Below are positions 55,173 through 64,000 of a stretch of 64,000 bases of DNA, in pieces (position 1 is the first letter of the stretch; each line of letters begins with the position of its first letter). Where the stretch lies: the NCBI RefSeq assembly GCF_024679095.1, contig NC_066562.1, positions 10,258,181 through 10,322,180 of the forward strand, in the 5' to 3' direction. The notes below the pieces were generated by a model. That model searched no databases. It saw nothing but the letters and a program-made list of their open reading frames with translations, and was not told where the DNA came from. Origin of the DNA: Eriocheir sinensis. Its lineage: Eukaryota; Arthropoda; Malacostraca; Decapoda; Varunidae. The position numbers were made by a program, and so were the translations under genes.

Positions 55173-56462
55173 TTAATGAAATGTGTCGCCGTCCTTGCCA
55201 CTGGAGTAGCTGGTGTGCAGCTTGGCGCTCCTCATAAGGTGGAGCTTCTGGCTGCGCGGCAGCTTGAAGCCTCGCCGCTGGATGGCGGCGCCAAGGTGGT
55301 CACGAGTCAGCAGGGGAGTGGGACGCCGGACCACTCTTTCGTACTGGTACTCCTGCTTGGCCTTGCGACCCGGAGGCATGATCCTGCACTGCGGCCGGGC
55401 GGTGTAGATGCCGCGGTACCCTTTGCACATCACGTGGCCAAACTCCATCCTATTCAGGTCTCGAGAACCGCAACAGTATTCCTGCTGCAGCTTCATGGCC
55501 TCCGCCCTCACCACAAACTTCCCAGTGGTGGCCTTCTCTCCAGCGTCAGTCGTGAACAGTTGAATACTGCTCATGGCCTCATGCGGGTGAACCAAGACAC
55601 ACCTCGTGAAGGCGTTCTTGGTCCTCATCGTAGGTGCATGGTTGGGTTTCTTTCTGTCCTCAACAACCACTGCCGTGCTGGCCCACAGTGTGTGCAGCGG
55701 TGAGTCGCTATACACACCCACGCCCAACACACGCACCCGGCCGTTCATCAACGTGCACTCGTACTTCTCGACGAGGCACTTTTCTATGCACCCCGCCACC
55801 GCTGAGTCAAGCACCTCGGCCACAGGGACGTTGGCTGCCAAACAGTGACACTGGAAGAGGCGCGTGAAGAGCCAGGCGGGCGTGCACACCCTTCGGGGAG
55901 CGTCATGGCAGTGGCTGTGCAGGAAACCATACAGGAGAACCTGCGTCTGCAGCCTTAGCTGCTCCTGGTCTTCAGCGGCCCATGCGGACTGAACTGTGGG
56001 CTGTGCAAGGCACACCAATTTACCGCCTTCTTTGAGCCACGCATAATCTCCTCCCACTAGTCTGACAGTTTCTACTGTCTCTTTGTTCTTTTCGTACAGC
56101 ACAAAGCTGCCAGGTGCAGGGGGAGAACACCTCCCACAAATTCCTTGCCAATCGCTGGTAACCACAACGGGTCGGACCGGCGAAGGTTTCTGACCGTGGC
56201 TTCTAATTTTCAGATCGCGCGCATCTTCCAAGGGTGAGCTGGGCGACAAAAGATCTCGTCCTGCTTTCTTAGCAGGTTTGAACCTTCCTGCCTTGGGCAG
56301 TACAACGGATTTCTCGACGAGTTTAATCGGTGTGCTGTTACTCTCCCTGCCGAGGAGCTCCCGCTCCTCCCGGTACCACGAGGCGATCAGGGATGCCGCT
56401 CGCCCCCCTGGCTGAGCAAGGCGACCCCCGAGGCTCTTGGTTCCGGTGATTGGGTGGGCCAT
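55173..56462 (-). CDS. unrecognised 429-residue protein, single open exon
   Basis: The ATG at 56,462 sits in a good context (G at -3, G at +4) and the frame ends in TAA at 55,175-55,173. The N-terminal third (residues 1-105) is basic, Pro/Ser-rich and probably disordered. The remainder is of mixed composition and looks globular. Visible Cys/His clusters include GICGRC (about 109-114), LHSHCHD, FQCHC and EYCCG; zinc binding is possible but not shown. The C-terminal 90 residues are basic. I see no signal peptide, membrane segment or known domain signature and do not assign a function. Non-repetitive codon use, high GC and absence of stops over 1.29 kb in a repeat desert favour a real gene, possibly one exon of a larger one. 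A domesticated or endogenous-virus gene is an alternative that cannot be tested here. Confidence 0.6.
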   Translation of the reverse strand: MAHPITGTKSLGGRLAQPGGRAASLIASWYREERELLGRESNSTPIKLVEKSVVLPKAGRFKPAKKAGRDLLSPSSPLEDARDLKIRSHGQKPSPVRPVVVTSDWQGICGRCSPPAPGSFVLYEKNKETVETVRLVGGDYAWLKEGGKLVCLAQPTVQSAWAAEDQEQLRLQTQVLLYGFLHSHCHDAPRRVCTPAWLFTRLFQCHCLAANVPVAEVLDSAVAGCIEKCLVEKYECTLMNGRVRVLGVGVYSDSPLHTLWASTAVVVEDRKKPNHAPTMRTKNAFTRCVLVHPHEAMSSIQLFTTDAGEKATTGKFVVRAEAMKLQQEYCCGSRDLNRMEFGHVMCKGYRGIYTARPQCRIMPPGRKAKQEYQYERVVRRPTPLLTRDHLGAAIQRRGFKLPRSQKLHLMRSAKLHTSYSSGKDGDTFH

Positions 56463-56635
56463 TCCTCTCTCTGATATTTACACATAGGGCTCGATTCAAC
56501 ACATCACCTCGGATTCGAGTAAGCCGTTTTGGGGACCTTGGAGTTGACATTGCACCCCCCCGAGTCTAGAGCTGGTTGACCGTGCGGCCAGTGACGACAC
56601 ACACAGAATGATGGTGAATACGCACAGTGTGGAAC

Positions 56636-56640
<5 letters not shown>

Positions 56641-56710
<70 letters not shown>
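56641..56710. repeat. (CT)n microsatellite, 70 bp
   Basis: About 35 CT units. On the minus strand this is (GA)n, 180 bp upstream of the 429-codon frame, where it could act as a GAGA-type promoter element; that role is inference. Confidence 0.95.
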
Positions 56711-58076
<1,366 letters not shown>

Positions 58077-59150
58077 TTTCAGCATTTATCATTTTAGACC
58101 CCTACTAAAAATATATATTTCAAGTCCCGCGACATATCGTTTTATTGCAATAGCTTCTAAACTATGCTGCTGATTGACATGGCATTAAAACACATTGTGT
58201 TTCAGACACCGACGTAATTAGGAAAAATATAACCAAGTATATACTCCGCTTCATTAGGGTAGTTGTCTTAGAGACATGCCAGCAAAATCTGATAGAAAGG
58301 CGAGTCATCAAAAAGGCAAATGTCAACTGGGGCACTGGGAGCGGACTGATGTGTGTCTGCTATGACGTATGGCCGTGACGTGTACTCTTGCCACGCCCAC
58401 CAATCATTGACTACTAAATAATGTAAAACGTACTGAAATATATTGTTCTGTGATGGAGTTTAAGGACATGACGGAGGGGAATCGGAACTGTCGAGAAGTG
58501 ACCAAGAAAGAGAAGGGGAAGGATGTGGTGAGGAGGATGACGGGGGTGTAAGAAAAACGGGAAGGCAAAAGGGAGAGGGGAAGAAAAGACGAATGGGAAC
58601 CATGAAGGAGGGAAAAAGGATGTAAGAAATAAAGGAAGGTGAGCGTGGTGGAAGGAGGAAGGGGAACCAAAGGAAGGAAAGAGTTAGAAGAGAGAGAGAG
58701 AGAGAGAGAGAGAATGTTTTGTAATCAGGATGAGTTTGCCGAGGCGGCGTGGCGAGGAGAGGCTAGGCGAGGGAAGGCGAGGCATCCTGCAAGGTCAAGT
58801 TAAAGCTGGAGGCTGCTGAAGGAGGCGCAGGAGAAGAAGGAGAAAAAGAAAGAGAGAGAAAAAGAGATATATGTAAAAACACAACAATGTAGAATTTTGA
58901 AAACAAAGAGAATATTATAGATGGAAATGGTAAAGTATGTTATGGTGATAAGAAAGAAGAAGAACAAGAACAAGAAGAAGGAAGAGGAAAATCAATAAAT
59001 GTAAATACTAATTATAAGAAATTATTAAGACGAAGAACATAAAATCGTGATGGAAAAGGAAAGAAAGTTGTAACGGTGAAAAGAAGAAAAAGAAGAAGAG
59101 GAGGAAGAGGATGAGGAAAAGTATGGTGGCGGCTGTTTCCAATCCCTAAT
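58077..59150. other. purine-rich non-coding stretch with (GA)n
   Basis: It contains (GA)n at about 58,689-58,713 and a purine-rich block 58,730-59,130. CRE-like half sites (TGACGT) occur at 58,364 and 58,376. No gene is supported. Confidence 0.5.
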
Positions 59151-59223
59151 TCTTCACCTTACTCTGCACTCACACCGTCCCATTCATCCTCATCCTAACT
59201 TATCTTTCCTTTTTTCCTTCCTG

Positions 59224-59935
59224 CCTTGCTTACAGTCTATCGTCCTTTTGTTCCTCCTCTTCAGTCACCTCACGCCCTCACCCTCATGCTCCCTCCTTCT
59301 CCCATCATCATGGCGTCCCTTCATCCCCCTCCTTCCTTGCAATCTATCATCCTTTTATTCCTCCTCTTCAGTCACCTCACACCCTCACCATCATGCTCTC
59401 TCCTCCCATCATCATGCCGTCCCTACATCCCCTTCCTCATTCATCGTCCCCGTCCTTCCTTTCTGCCTTGCAATCTCTCTCCTCCAGTTTGTTCCTCCCC
59501 TTCTCACATTCTCACGCGCTCCTCATCGCTATTCATTCTTCATCCTCTCATCATCATTCTGTCCTTTCTCCCTTTATCATCCCCTTCCTTCCTCCCTTTC
59601 TCGCAATCTCTCTCCTCCAATTTACTCCTCCCCTTCGTGATTATCTCACGTTCTCTTCATCGCTATTAGTCCTTCATCCCTTCATCATCATCACTCCCTC
59701 TGCGCCTCTTACCATCATCCCCTTCCTCATTTATCATTATCTTCTTTTCTTCCTTTCTTCCTCCTATCTCTCACTTCATCTGCGGCCCTTACCATCCTCT
59801 TCCTCCCCTATCATTCCCTTACTTCCTTCTTTTCCTTGCTTTCTTCCTTGCAATCTCTCTCCTACTTCGCCTCCTCCTCCCTATCATCCACTCTACCTCC
59901 TTTACCATCCTTCCTTTACCTACTTTGCCCTTCTT
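59224..59935 (+). repeat. degenerate 110-135-bp pyrimidine-rich tandem repeat
   Basis: Units start near 59,227, 59,336, 59,467, 59,601 and 59,845 with CTTGCAATCTCTCTCCTCC-type sequence. They contain CATCATCATGC and TCCCCTTCCT words. Confidence 0.7.
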
Positions 59936-60846
59936 TTTAAGCAGCTTCAATCACCCAGTAGCTCAGCCTTAAGCAGGGACAAGGACTTTAATCTTCAAAC
60001 TTCCATTTCAGAGGTGCCTAGCTAAGGCGGCGGGAGGGGGGAAGGGGGGGGGGCAGAGAAGGCAGTGTGTTGCAAGGATCAAAGAGAGAGAGGATATTTC
60101 GCTCAGACGTCATTGTTATGACGTCACAGAGAACGATGACGTCACTCCCGCATCTCGTGTGCACTGGTGCCCAAAGCCATGGCGAAAGCAGGGGAAAGCC
60201 CCTTCTATTACGTTATTTCAATGGAGCAGAATATGAAACTAGTGCAGAATGAAACCTTTGTAATAGGCTGGAACATTTATGCACCAAATCGAGAAAATTA
60301 ACCAAGAGAACAGCAAAAAATGCTGAAGTTGAGCTGTCACAGATGCTGTATTTCGTCTATACTATACTATATGTGTGTTTCATATTTCCTTCTTGTATCC
60401 CTACCAAAATATCGGTGACTAAAACAGCAAGGAATGCCTTACCATTCTCTTATAGTGATGCAAAAACTGGCCTAGCCGTAAATAACTTGAAAATCGCTAT
60501 TTTTTCACTTCTGATCACCGGAAAAAAAATCATCCTGATTATGCAGTTACATACTCAGTAAAATTTAACAACATGCAATCACAATTACGTCCTTGCTACA
60601 TGTCATTCGAGTTATATTACATGGTCTGAGCAATCAATGTGAGAGGCTTGCCCAAAGTAGATGCACAATCAATCAATCAATAAATCAACATCAGTCATTA
60701 GATCTGAAGCCACTAGCACCTGTAAATGGCACTGGAGGAGGGCCTGAATCTGGGACGTACAGCCACTCGCCTGTCCCTGCACTTGACACAACACTCACCC
60801 CACCACCACCAGTCACCTTCATCTTTACTGCTTTCACTATACATAC
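59936..60846. other. non-coding stretch, possibly intron downstream of the THAP exon
   Basis: If the donor at 60,846 is real, this stretch would lie inside the first intron of the minus-strand THAP gene. No acceptor-linked second exon is recognised. A G-rich run lies at about 60,034-60,055. Confidence 0.35.
60106..60144. promoter_or_regulatory. cluster of CRE/ATF sites
   Basis: Two exact TGACGTCA palindromes lie at 60,119-60,126 and 60,137-60,144, and a 7-of-8 match (GACGTCAT) at 60,106-60,113. Three sites within 40 bp are unlikely by chance, but no adjacent promoter or transcript start can be shown. Confidence 0.45.
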
Positions 60847-61285
60847 CTGCATATGGTTTTGATGGAATATGTACAGATGGTACAGCCCCTGGCTTCAGTG
60901 CCCTTGTAGCCTTTAGTCCCGCACCATCACTCCTTGGAGAATAACTATTTTTTATGAAGTGACGAGAGCACACGCGGGCATTTCTTCCGCCATATTTATC
61001 TGCCCGTCGACACGCTATTTTCCTCTTCCGAACGTTTTTTTTTTTTTTTTTTTTTTTTTTACGTTGCTGCCTACTGCGCCGGTAGGCATCTTCCAGTGGG
61101 GCCTGTTGGTCGGCCCAAGGCTTCTTCAGGTGGGGGCTGATGGTCGGCCCAGCCCGTTCTAGCGCAGGCGAGTGTTTATAGTGGCGCCATCCTGCATTGT
61201 CTCTGGGGAACCTGTAAAACCTTAGGCCACTATCTCCTAAGTTCCTTGTGTTGCTGGAGCACCCAAACACCGCACGAACACCCAT
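60847..61285 (-). pseudogene. THAP-domain first exon, degenerate, carrying a SINE
   Basis: The ATG at 61,285 has A at -3 and G at +4. The N-terminus reads GCSSNTRN then LRFYRFPRD. After a SINE-derived insert of 55 residues it continues IACRRADKYGG, ARVCSRHF and LKPGAVPSVHIP. This is the order of a C2CH THAP zinc finger, a DNA-binding fold common in transposase-derived regulators. A consensus donor, CAG|GTATGT, ends the exon at 60,847. Three defects are visible: the first zinc-ligand Cys is Arg (CGT where TGT is expected, residue 4), the conserved Trp before the basic helix is not found, and the SINE lies within the domain. The frame nevertheless stays open through the SINE. It could be a decaying copy or an exonised variant; an intact fold is unlikely. 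Confidence 0.65.
61035..61198 (-). mobile_element. 5'-truncated SINE inside the THAP reading frame
   Basis: On the minus strand it runs from AATGCAGGATGGCGCC through ACTATAAACAC, two GGCCGACCA motifs and GTAGGCAGCAACGT to a 26-base poly(A) (61,035-61,060 as T). The body matches 1,790-1,905. The tRNA head is missing. Confidence 0.85.
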
Positions 61286-61330
61286 TTTAGCTTTTTGAAT
61301 AAGGGTTTGGCTCAGTGGCCACCAGTTAAA

Positions 61331-61351
61331 CAGCTGGCGGGCGTGACGTCA
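61331..61351 (-). promoter_or_regulatory. CRE and E-box upstream of the THAP exon
   Basis: An exact TGACGTCA at 61,344-61,351 lies 59 bp upstream of the ATG, next to a CAGCTG E-box (61,331-61,336) and a GGCGGGCG box. The position is suitable for a core promoter; use is inferred. Confidence 0.5.
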
Positions 61352-61555
61352 CAGACGAGGTGCATACAGGGAAAACAAATGAACAACGTAATATCCTCTC
61401 CCTCTTTGATCCTTGATGTGTAGCACTCCCCTTCACATACCTAACGAAATAATCTGATCAATATTCAAAACTGAAGTAGACTGCCCATCCGTCTCCACTT
61501 GCTCGTGAATCGAACCTAGCCGAGAGACGACGCGCTAACCACTGCACATAGGAGA

Positions 61556-61637
<82 letters not shown>

Positions 61638-62149
61638 CAAGTCTACGGTCCGACTCTCCCAGGTTTTAATACATGTTCAGTTGCCATGGGCTGTGCGCCT
61701 TGTGCTCCCTCGCACTCATTTATTTATACACTCATTCATTCACTCGATATTCACCACTTCTTATGCCTCATTGTTAACACTTTCTCAGAACGAGGGGTTC
61801 ATACTCAGGGGTTAACAACAGAGTCGCTGGTGTACTTATTTTCCCACCGAGAATTTCAAGAACTACTCACTGACCTTCACACAGCTTAGGCAATCATTCA
61901 CTTTGTAGCAAGAAGCTTTTGTAACACGATAATTGTGATGGAGTGCCGCTGCTGGTGGTCCTGGTTCAGTTTACTCTATCTCCATGACATAATTAGACCA
62001 ACAGCCACATCATTAGTGTATGTGTCTTGGTACGTTTCCATTATTAAATTAAGTGATATATAACAACCATGATTGTTGCCCAAAGATATAATGTTGAGCA
62101 GAAATTAGCTTTGTCTCTTCCTCTCTCCTTCGGGGTCGTAGTGGAGATC
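61352..62149. other. non-coding stretch with a (GT)n array
   Basis: Apart from the (GT)n at 61,559-61,635 nothing recognisable is seen. Confidence 0.45.
61559..61635 (+). repeat. (GT)n microsatellite, about 77 bp
   Basis: Uninterrupted GT alternation. Confidence 0.97.
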
Positions 62150-62330
62150 ATGTTGTATTGCCCGAATTTTCCTTCACCATGTCTCCACACAGCCACAGCG
62201 CGTTACGAAACACACGAGAAATTAATCCAGACCAGGAAAGGGTTTTATCGGCTCGGGGGATCGAACCCGCGACTGGTGTGATGGGAAAACCACTCCTTAA
62301 ACAGTCGGCCATAGAGGTACTACACCCGCA
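62150..62330 (-). mobile_element. probable tRNA-derived SINE, second family
   Basis: The minus strand has an exact box B, GGTTCGATCCC (62,257-62,267), and a box A-like TGGCCGACTGTTTAAGG (62,295-62,311) about 30 bp upstream of it. The body that follows contains CCTGGTCTGGATTAATTTCT. It does not share the body of the SINE at 1,760. Box spacing is a little short, and a decayed tRNA copy is the alternative. Confidence 0.5.
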
Positions 62331-62379
62331 GAGTGAGTTATGGGAGGCTAGCCCACCAGGCGAGTCAGCACTTGCATGT

Positions 62380-62775
62380 AACGGACCGTATTGGCTATAC
62401 AGGCAGCGCCACATGTGGCCACTCAACTCCAAGCTGTTCTTTCCATAGAGTTCAAGTTATAGACTAGAGAGCGTCTGAGGCTGTCTCAGGGATACACGGC
62501 CATGGTGCCGCCATCGCTCCAAGCCGATGATTGCACACACTTCACTCCTATCCGATTTCAGTTTTTCTCCATGTCAAATAGTAGAGTCAGGATCCCGGGT
62601 CAGATTAAATTGTGTGCAGTCGTTGGCTTGGAGCGGTGGGGGCACCAAGGCCTTGTATTCTGGAGGCAACCTCAGACGCACTCTAATACAGAACCTGAGT
62701 TCTATGGAAAGTATTGCTGACATTTCACCGACGGGCCACGTTTGGCGCTGCCTGTATAGCCAATATGGTCTAGAA
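62380..62775. repeat. imperfect palindrome of about 400 bp
   Basis: TATTGGCTATACAGGCAGCG begins at 62,389 and its exact reverse complement ends at 62,765; the shared perfect block is 22 bp. Further inward, GCGTCTGAGG (62,470s) pairs with CCTCAGACGC (62,670s), and CGCTCCAAGCC (62,515) pairs with GGCTTGGAGCG (62,628). The arms are about 170 bp and the centre is near 62,577. No coding sequence is present, so it may be a fold-back MITE. Confidence 0.75.
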
Positions 62776-63003
62776 GGAAATAAACCAGAAGAGATGACAT
62801 GGCAGGTAATAAACTGGGGAAGCAAATTACATATTCTCTTAAACAAGAAAAAGCCCTGCAGAAGTACATGGGTGGAACAGGGAGGAGGAAAAAAACAGCA
62901 TTGTTGCTGTAGAGTAGGAGAGAAAGAGAATGTGGTACATCTATAGTTGTGTAATGTAACAAATTTGAGGCAGGGGGAAGGGTAATAGCTTCAGTAGTGA
63001 CAG

Positions 63004-63125
63004 CCATAGGCTGGGTGGGCAATGATTAATTCAAATTGATTTAATCAAATGATTAAATCGTTGATTTTTTACTAAAAAATCAAGATTTTTTATATTTTTT
63101 TGACTAATTATTATTTTTTTCCCCT
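63004..63125 (+). mobile_element. possible hAT-like terminus, AT-rich and hairpin-rich
   Basis: The sequence starts CATAGGCTGGGTGGGCAATG and continues into TTGATTTAATCAA and GATTTTTTACTAAAAAATC hairpins. The GGGTGGGCAA start resembles hAT ends, but no second end is found. Confidence 0.3.
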
Positions 63126-63324
63126 AAAAGTACAGTATTCCAAAAGTTACATGCTGTGCTCCAAAGATGGTAAAGCAAAACAACCTATTCATGTTCAATG
63201 CTTCATTTATTCTCTTCAAGGTATATGTATACCCTCCCCCCTCCAAAAAAAAAAAAAATAAATAAAAATCCTAGATTATTATATTCTCTTGCTCAGAAGT
63301 TGCCAACTTGCCCTTTTTTTTTTT

Positions 63325-64000
63325 ACAAAAAAGGGGACAGCTCAAGGGCACAACAAAAGGAAACGATAATAAAAAAAGCCCGCTACTCGCTGCTCCCACA
63401 AAAAAAAAAGAATCAAAAGAGATGGCCGAAAGAGGGGTCAATTTCGGGAGGAGAGGTGTCCTGATACCCTCCCCTTGAAAGAGTTCAAGTCGTAGGCAGG
63501 AGGAAATACAGATGAAGGAAGATTGTTCCAGAGTTTACCAGCGTGAGGGATGAAAGAGTGAAGATGCTGGTTAACTCTTACATAAGGGGTTTGGACAGTA
63601 TAGGGATGAGCATGAGTAGAAAGTCGTGTGCAGCGGGGCCGCGGGAGGGGGGGAGGCATGCAATTAGCAAGTTCAGAAGAGCAGTCAGCGTGAAAATAGC
63701 TATAGAAGATAGAAAAAGAGGCAACATCGTGACGGAATTTAAGTGGTAGAAAACTATCAGTAGGAGGAGAAGAGCTGATGAGACGAAGAGCCTTAGATTC
63801 CACTCTGTCCAGAAGAGCTGTGTGAGCGGATCCCCCCCACACATGAGATGCATACTTCATACGAGGGCAGCCAAGGCCCCTGTATATGGATATCAACTGC
63901 GCGGGGGAGTAGAAATGGCGTAGACGATACTGAACGCCCAACCTCGAGTAAGCTGATTTAGCGAGAGAGGAGATGTGAAGTTTCCAGTTGAGATTTTGAA
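63325..64000 (-). mobile_element. Jockey/I-like retrotransposon, 3' portion, minus strand, cut by window end
   Basis: It shares the post-RT region and 3' UTR with the copies at 19,374 and 51,757, including GAGCAGCGAGTAGCGGGC and CCCTTGAGCTGTCCCC. It ends with an A-rich tail near 63,325. Confidence 0.85.
63438..64000 (-). CDS. C-terminal end of the non-LTR retrotransposon ORF2 (partial)
   Basis: The open frame enters from the window edge and includes SRLGVQYRLRHFYSPAQL, RMKYASHVWGG, DRVESKALRLIS and GKLWNNLPSSVFPPAYDL, stopping at 63,438. Unlike the copy at 19,740 it is in frame through the poly-C segment (PPPLPRPRC) to the natural stop. The reverse transcriptase domain would lie beyond the window. 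Confidence 0.8.
   Translation of the reverse strand, partial: QNLNWKLHISSLAKSAYSRLGVQYRLRHFYSPAQLISIYRGLGCPRMKYASHVWGGSAHTALLDRVESKALRLISSSPPTDSFLPLKFRHDVASFSIFYSYFHADCSSELANCMPPPLPRPRCTRLSTHAHPYTVQTPYVRVNQHLHSFIPHAGKLWNNLPSSVFPPAYDLNSFKGRVSGHLSSRN

Noticed and set aside
55176..55703. 175-codon plus-strand frame opposite the orphan gene
   Set aside because: It is antisense to a longer frame with better composition and start context, and shows no recognisable protein.
62069..62946. Several 70-140-codon frames on both strands
   Set aside because: They lie in the SINE-like sequence and palindrome, and frames on both strands mirror each other because of the inverted repeat.

Overview
The window looks like repeat-dominated nuclear DNA from an animal, most probably a decapod crustacean. 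That assignment is inferred from the style of the repeats: very long (AT)n arrays, CR1-, Jockey/I-like and BEL/Pao-type retrotransposons, tRNA-derived SINEs and abundant minisatellites. No single diagnostic gene supports it. There are no operons, rRNA genes, true tRNA genes or CRISPR arrays, and almost no host coding sequence.

Layout. 1-2.2 kb: a composite element with inverted ends, a 49-bp minisatellite and (AT)n arrays, followed by a tRNA-derived SINE on the minus strand. 3.2-7.9 kb: a BEL/Pao LTR retrotransposon with a broken gag and a long open pol that stops at an (AT)n array before any integrase. 8.0-9.8 kb: two tandem fold-back units (period about 976 bp), each a large palindrome centred on (AT)n. 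9.8-13.85 kb: mostly simple repeats, ending in a 72-bp pyrimidine minisatellite. 13.9-19.04 kb: a near-complete CR1-like non-LTR retrotransposon (ORF1 with an SGNH esterase, ORF2 with endonuclease and reverse transcriptase). 19.05-22.8 kb: a second copy of the composite element, split by a Jockey/I-like retrotransposon that landed in its (AT)n tract. 23.4-46.65 kb: a satellite field made of a 31-34-bp minisatellite, a pyrimidine tract, then 18-bp and 24-bp satellites joined by a T-rich block into a higher-order unit of about 6.2 kb present 2.6 times. 46.65-54.9 kb: a 30-bp satellite of about 235 copies, interrupted by an internally deleted copy of the same retrotransposon family.

54.9-64 kb is the most gene-like part. 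It holds an unrecognised 429-codon single-exon reading frame on the minus strand (55,173-56,462). It also holds a THAP-domain first exon on the minus strand (60,847-61,285) that has a SINE fragment inside it, a lost zinc-ligand cysteine and a CRE-containing promoter. Two further SINE-type sequences, a palindrome of about 400 bp and a third copy of the retrotransposon (minus strand, running off the window end) complete it.

How the parts relate: the window is a record of nested insertion and local amplification. (AT)n tracts sit at element tails, at element truncation points and at the centres of palindromes. The satellite field has expanded by segmental duplication. One duplicated copy differs from its sister mainly by CpG to CpA changes on a single strand. 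The long stop-free frames in the satellites are side effects of unit lengths divisible by three and are not annotated as genes.
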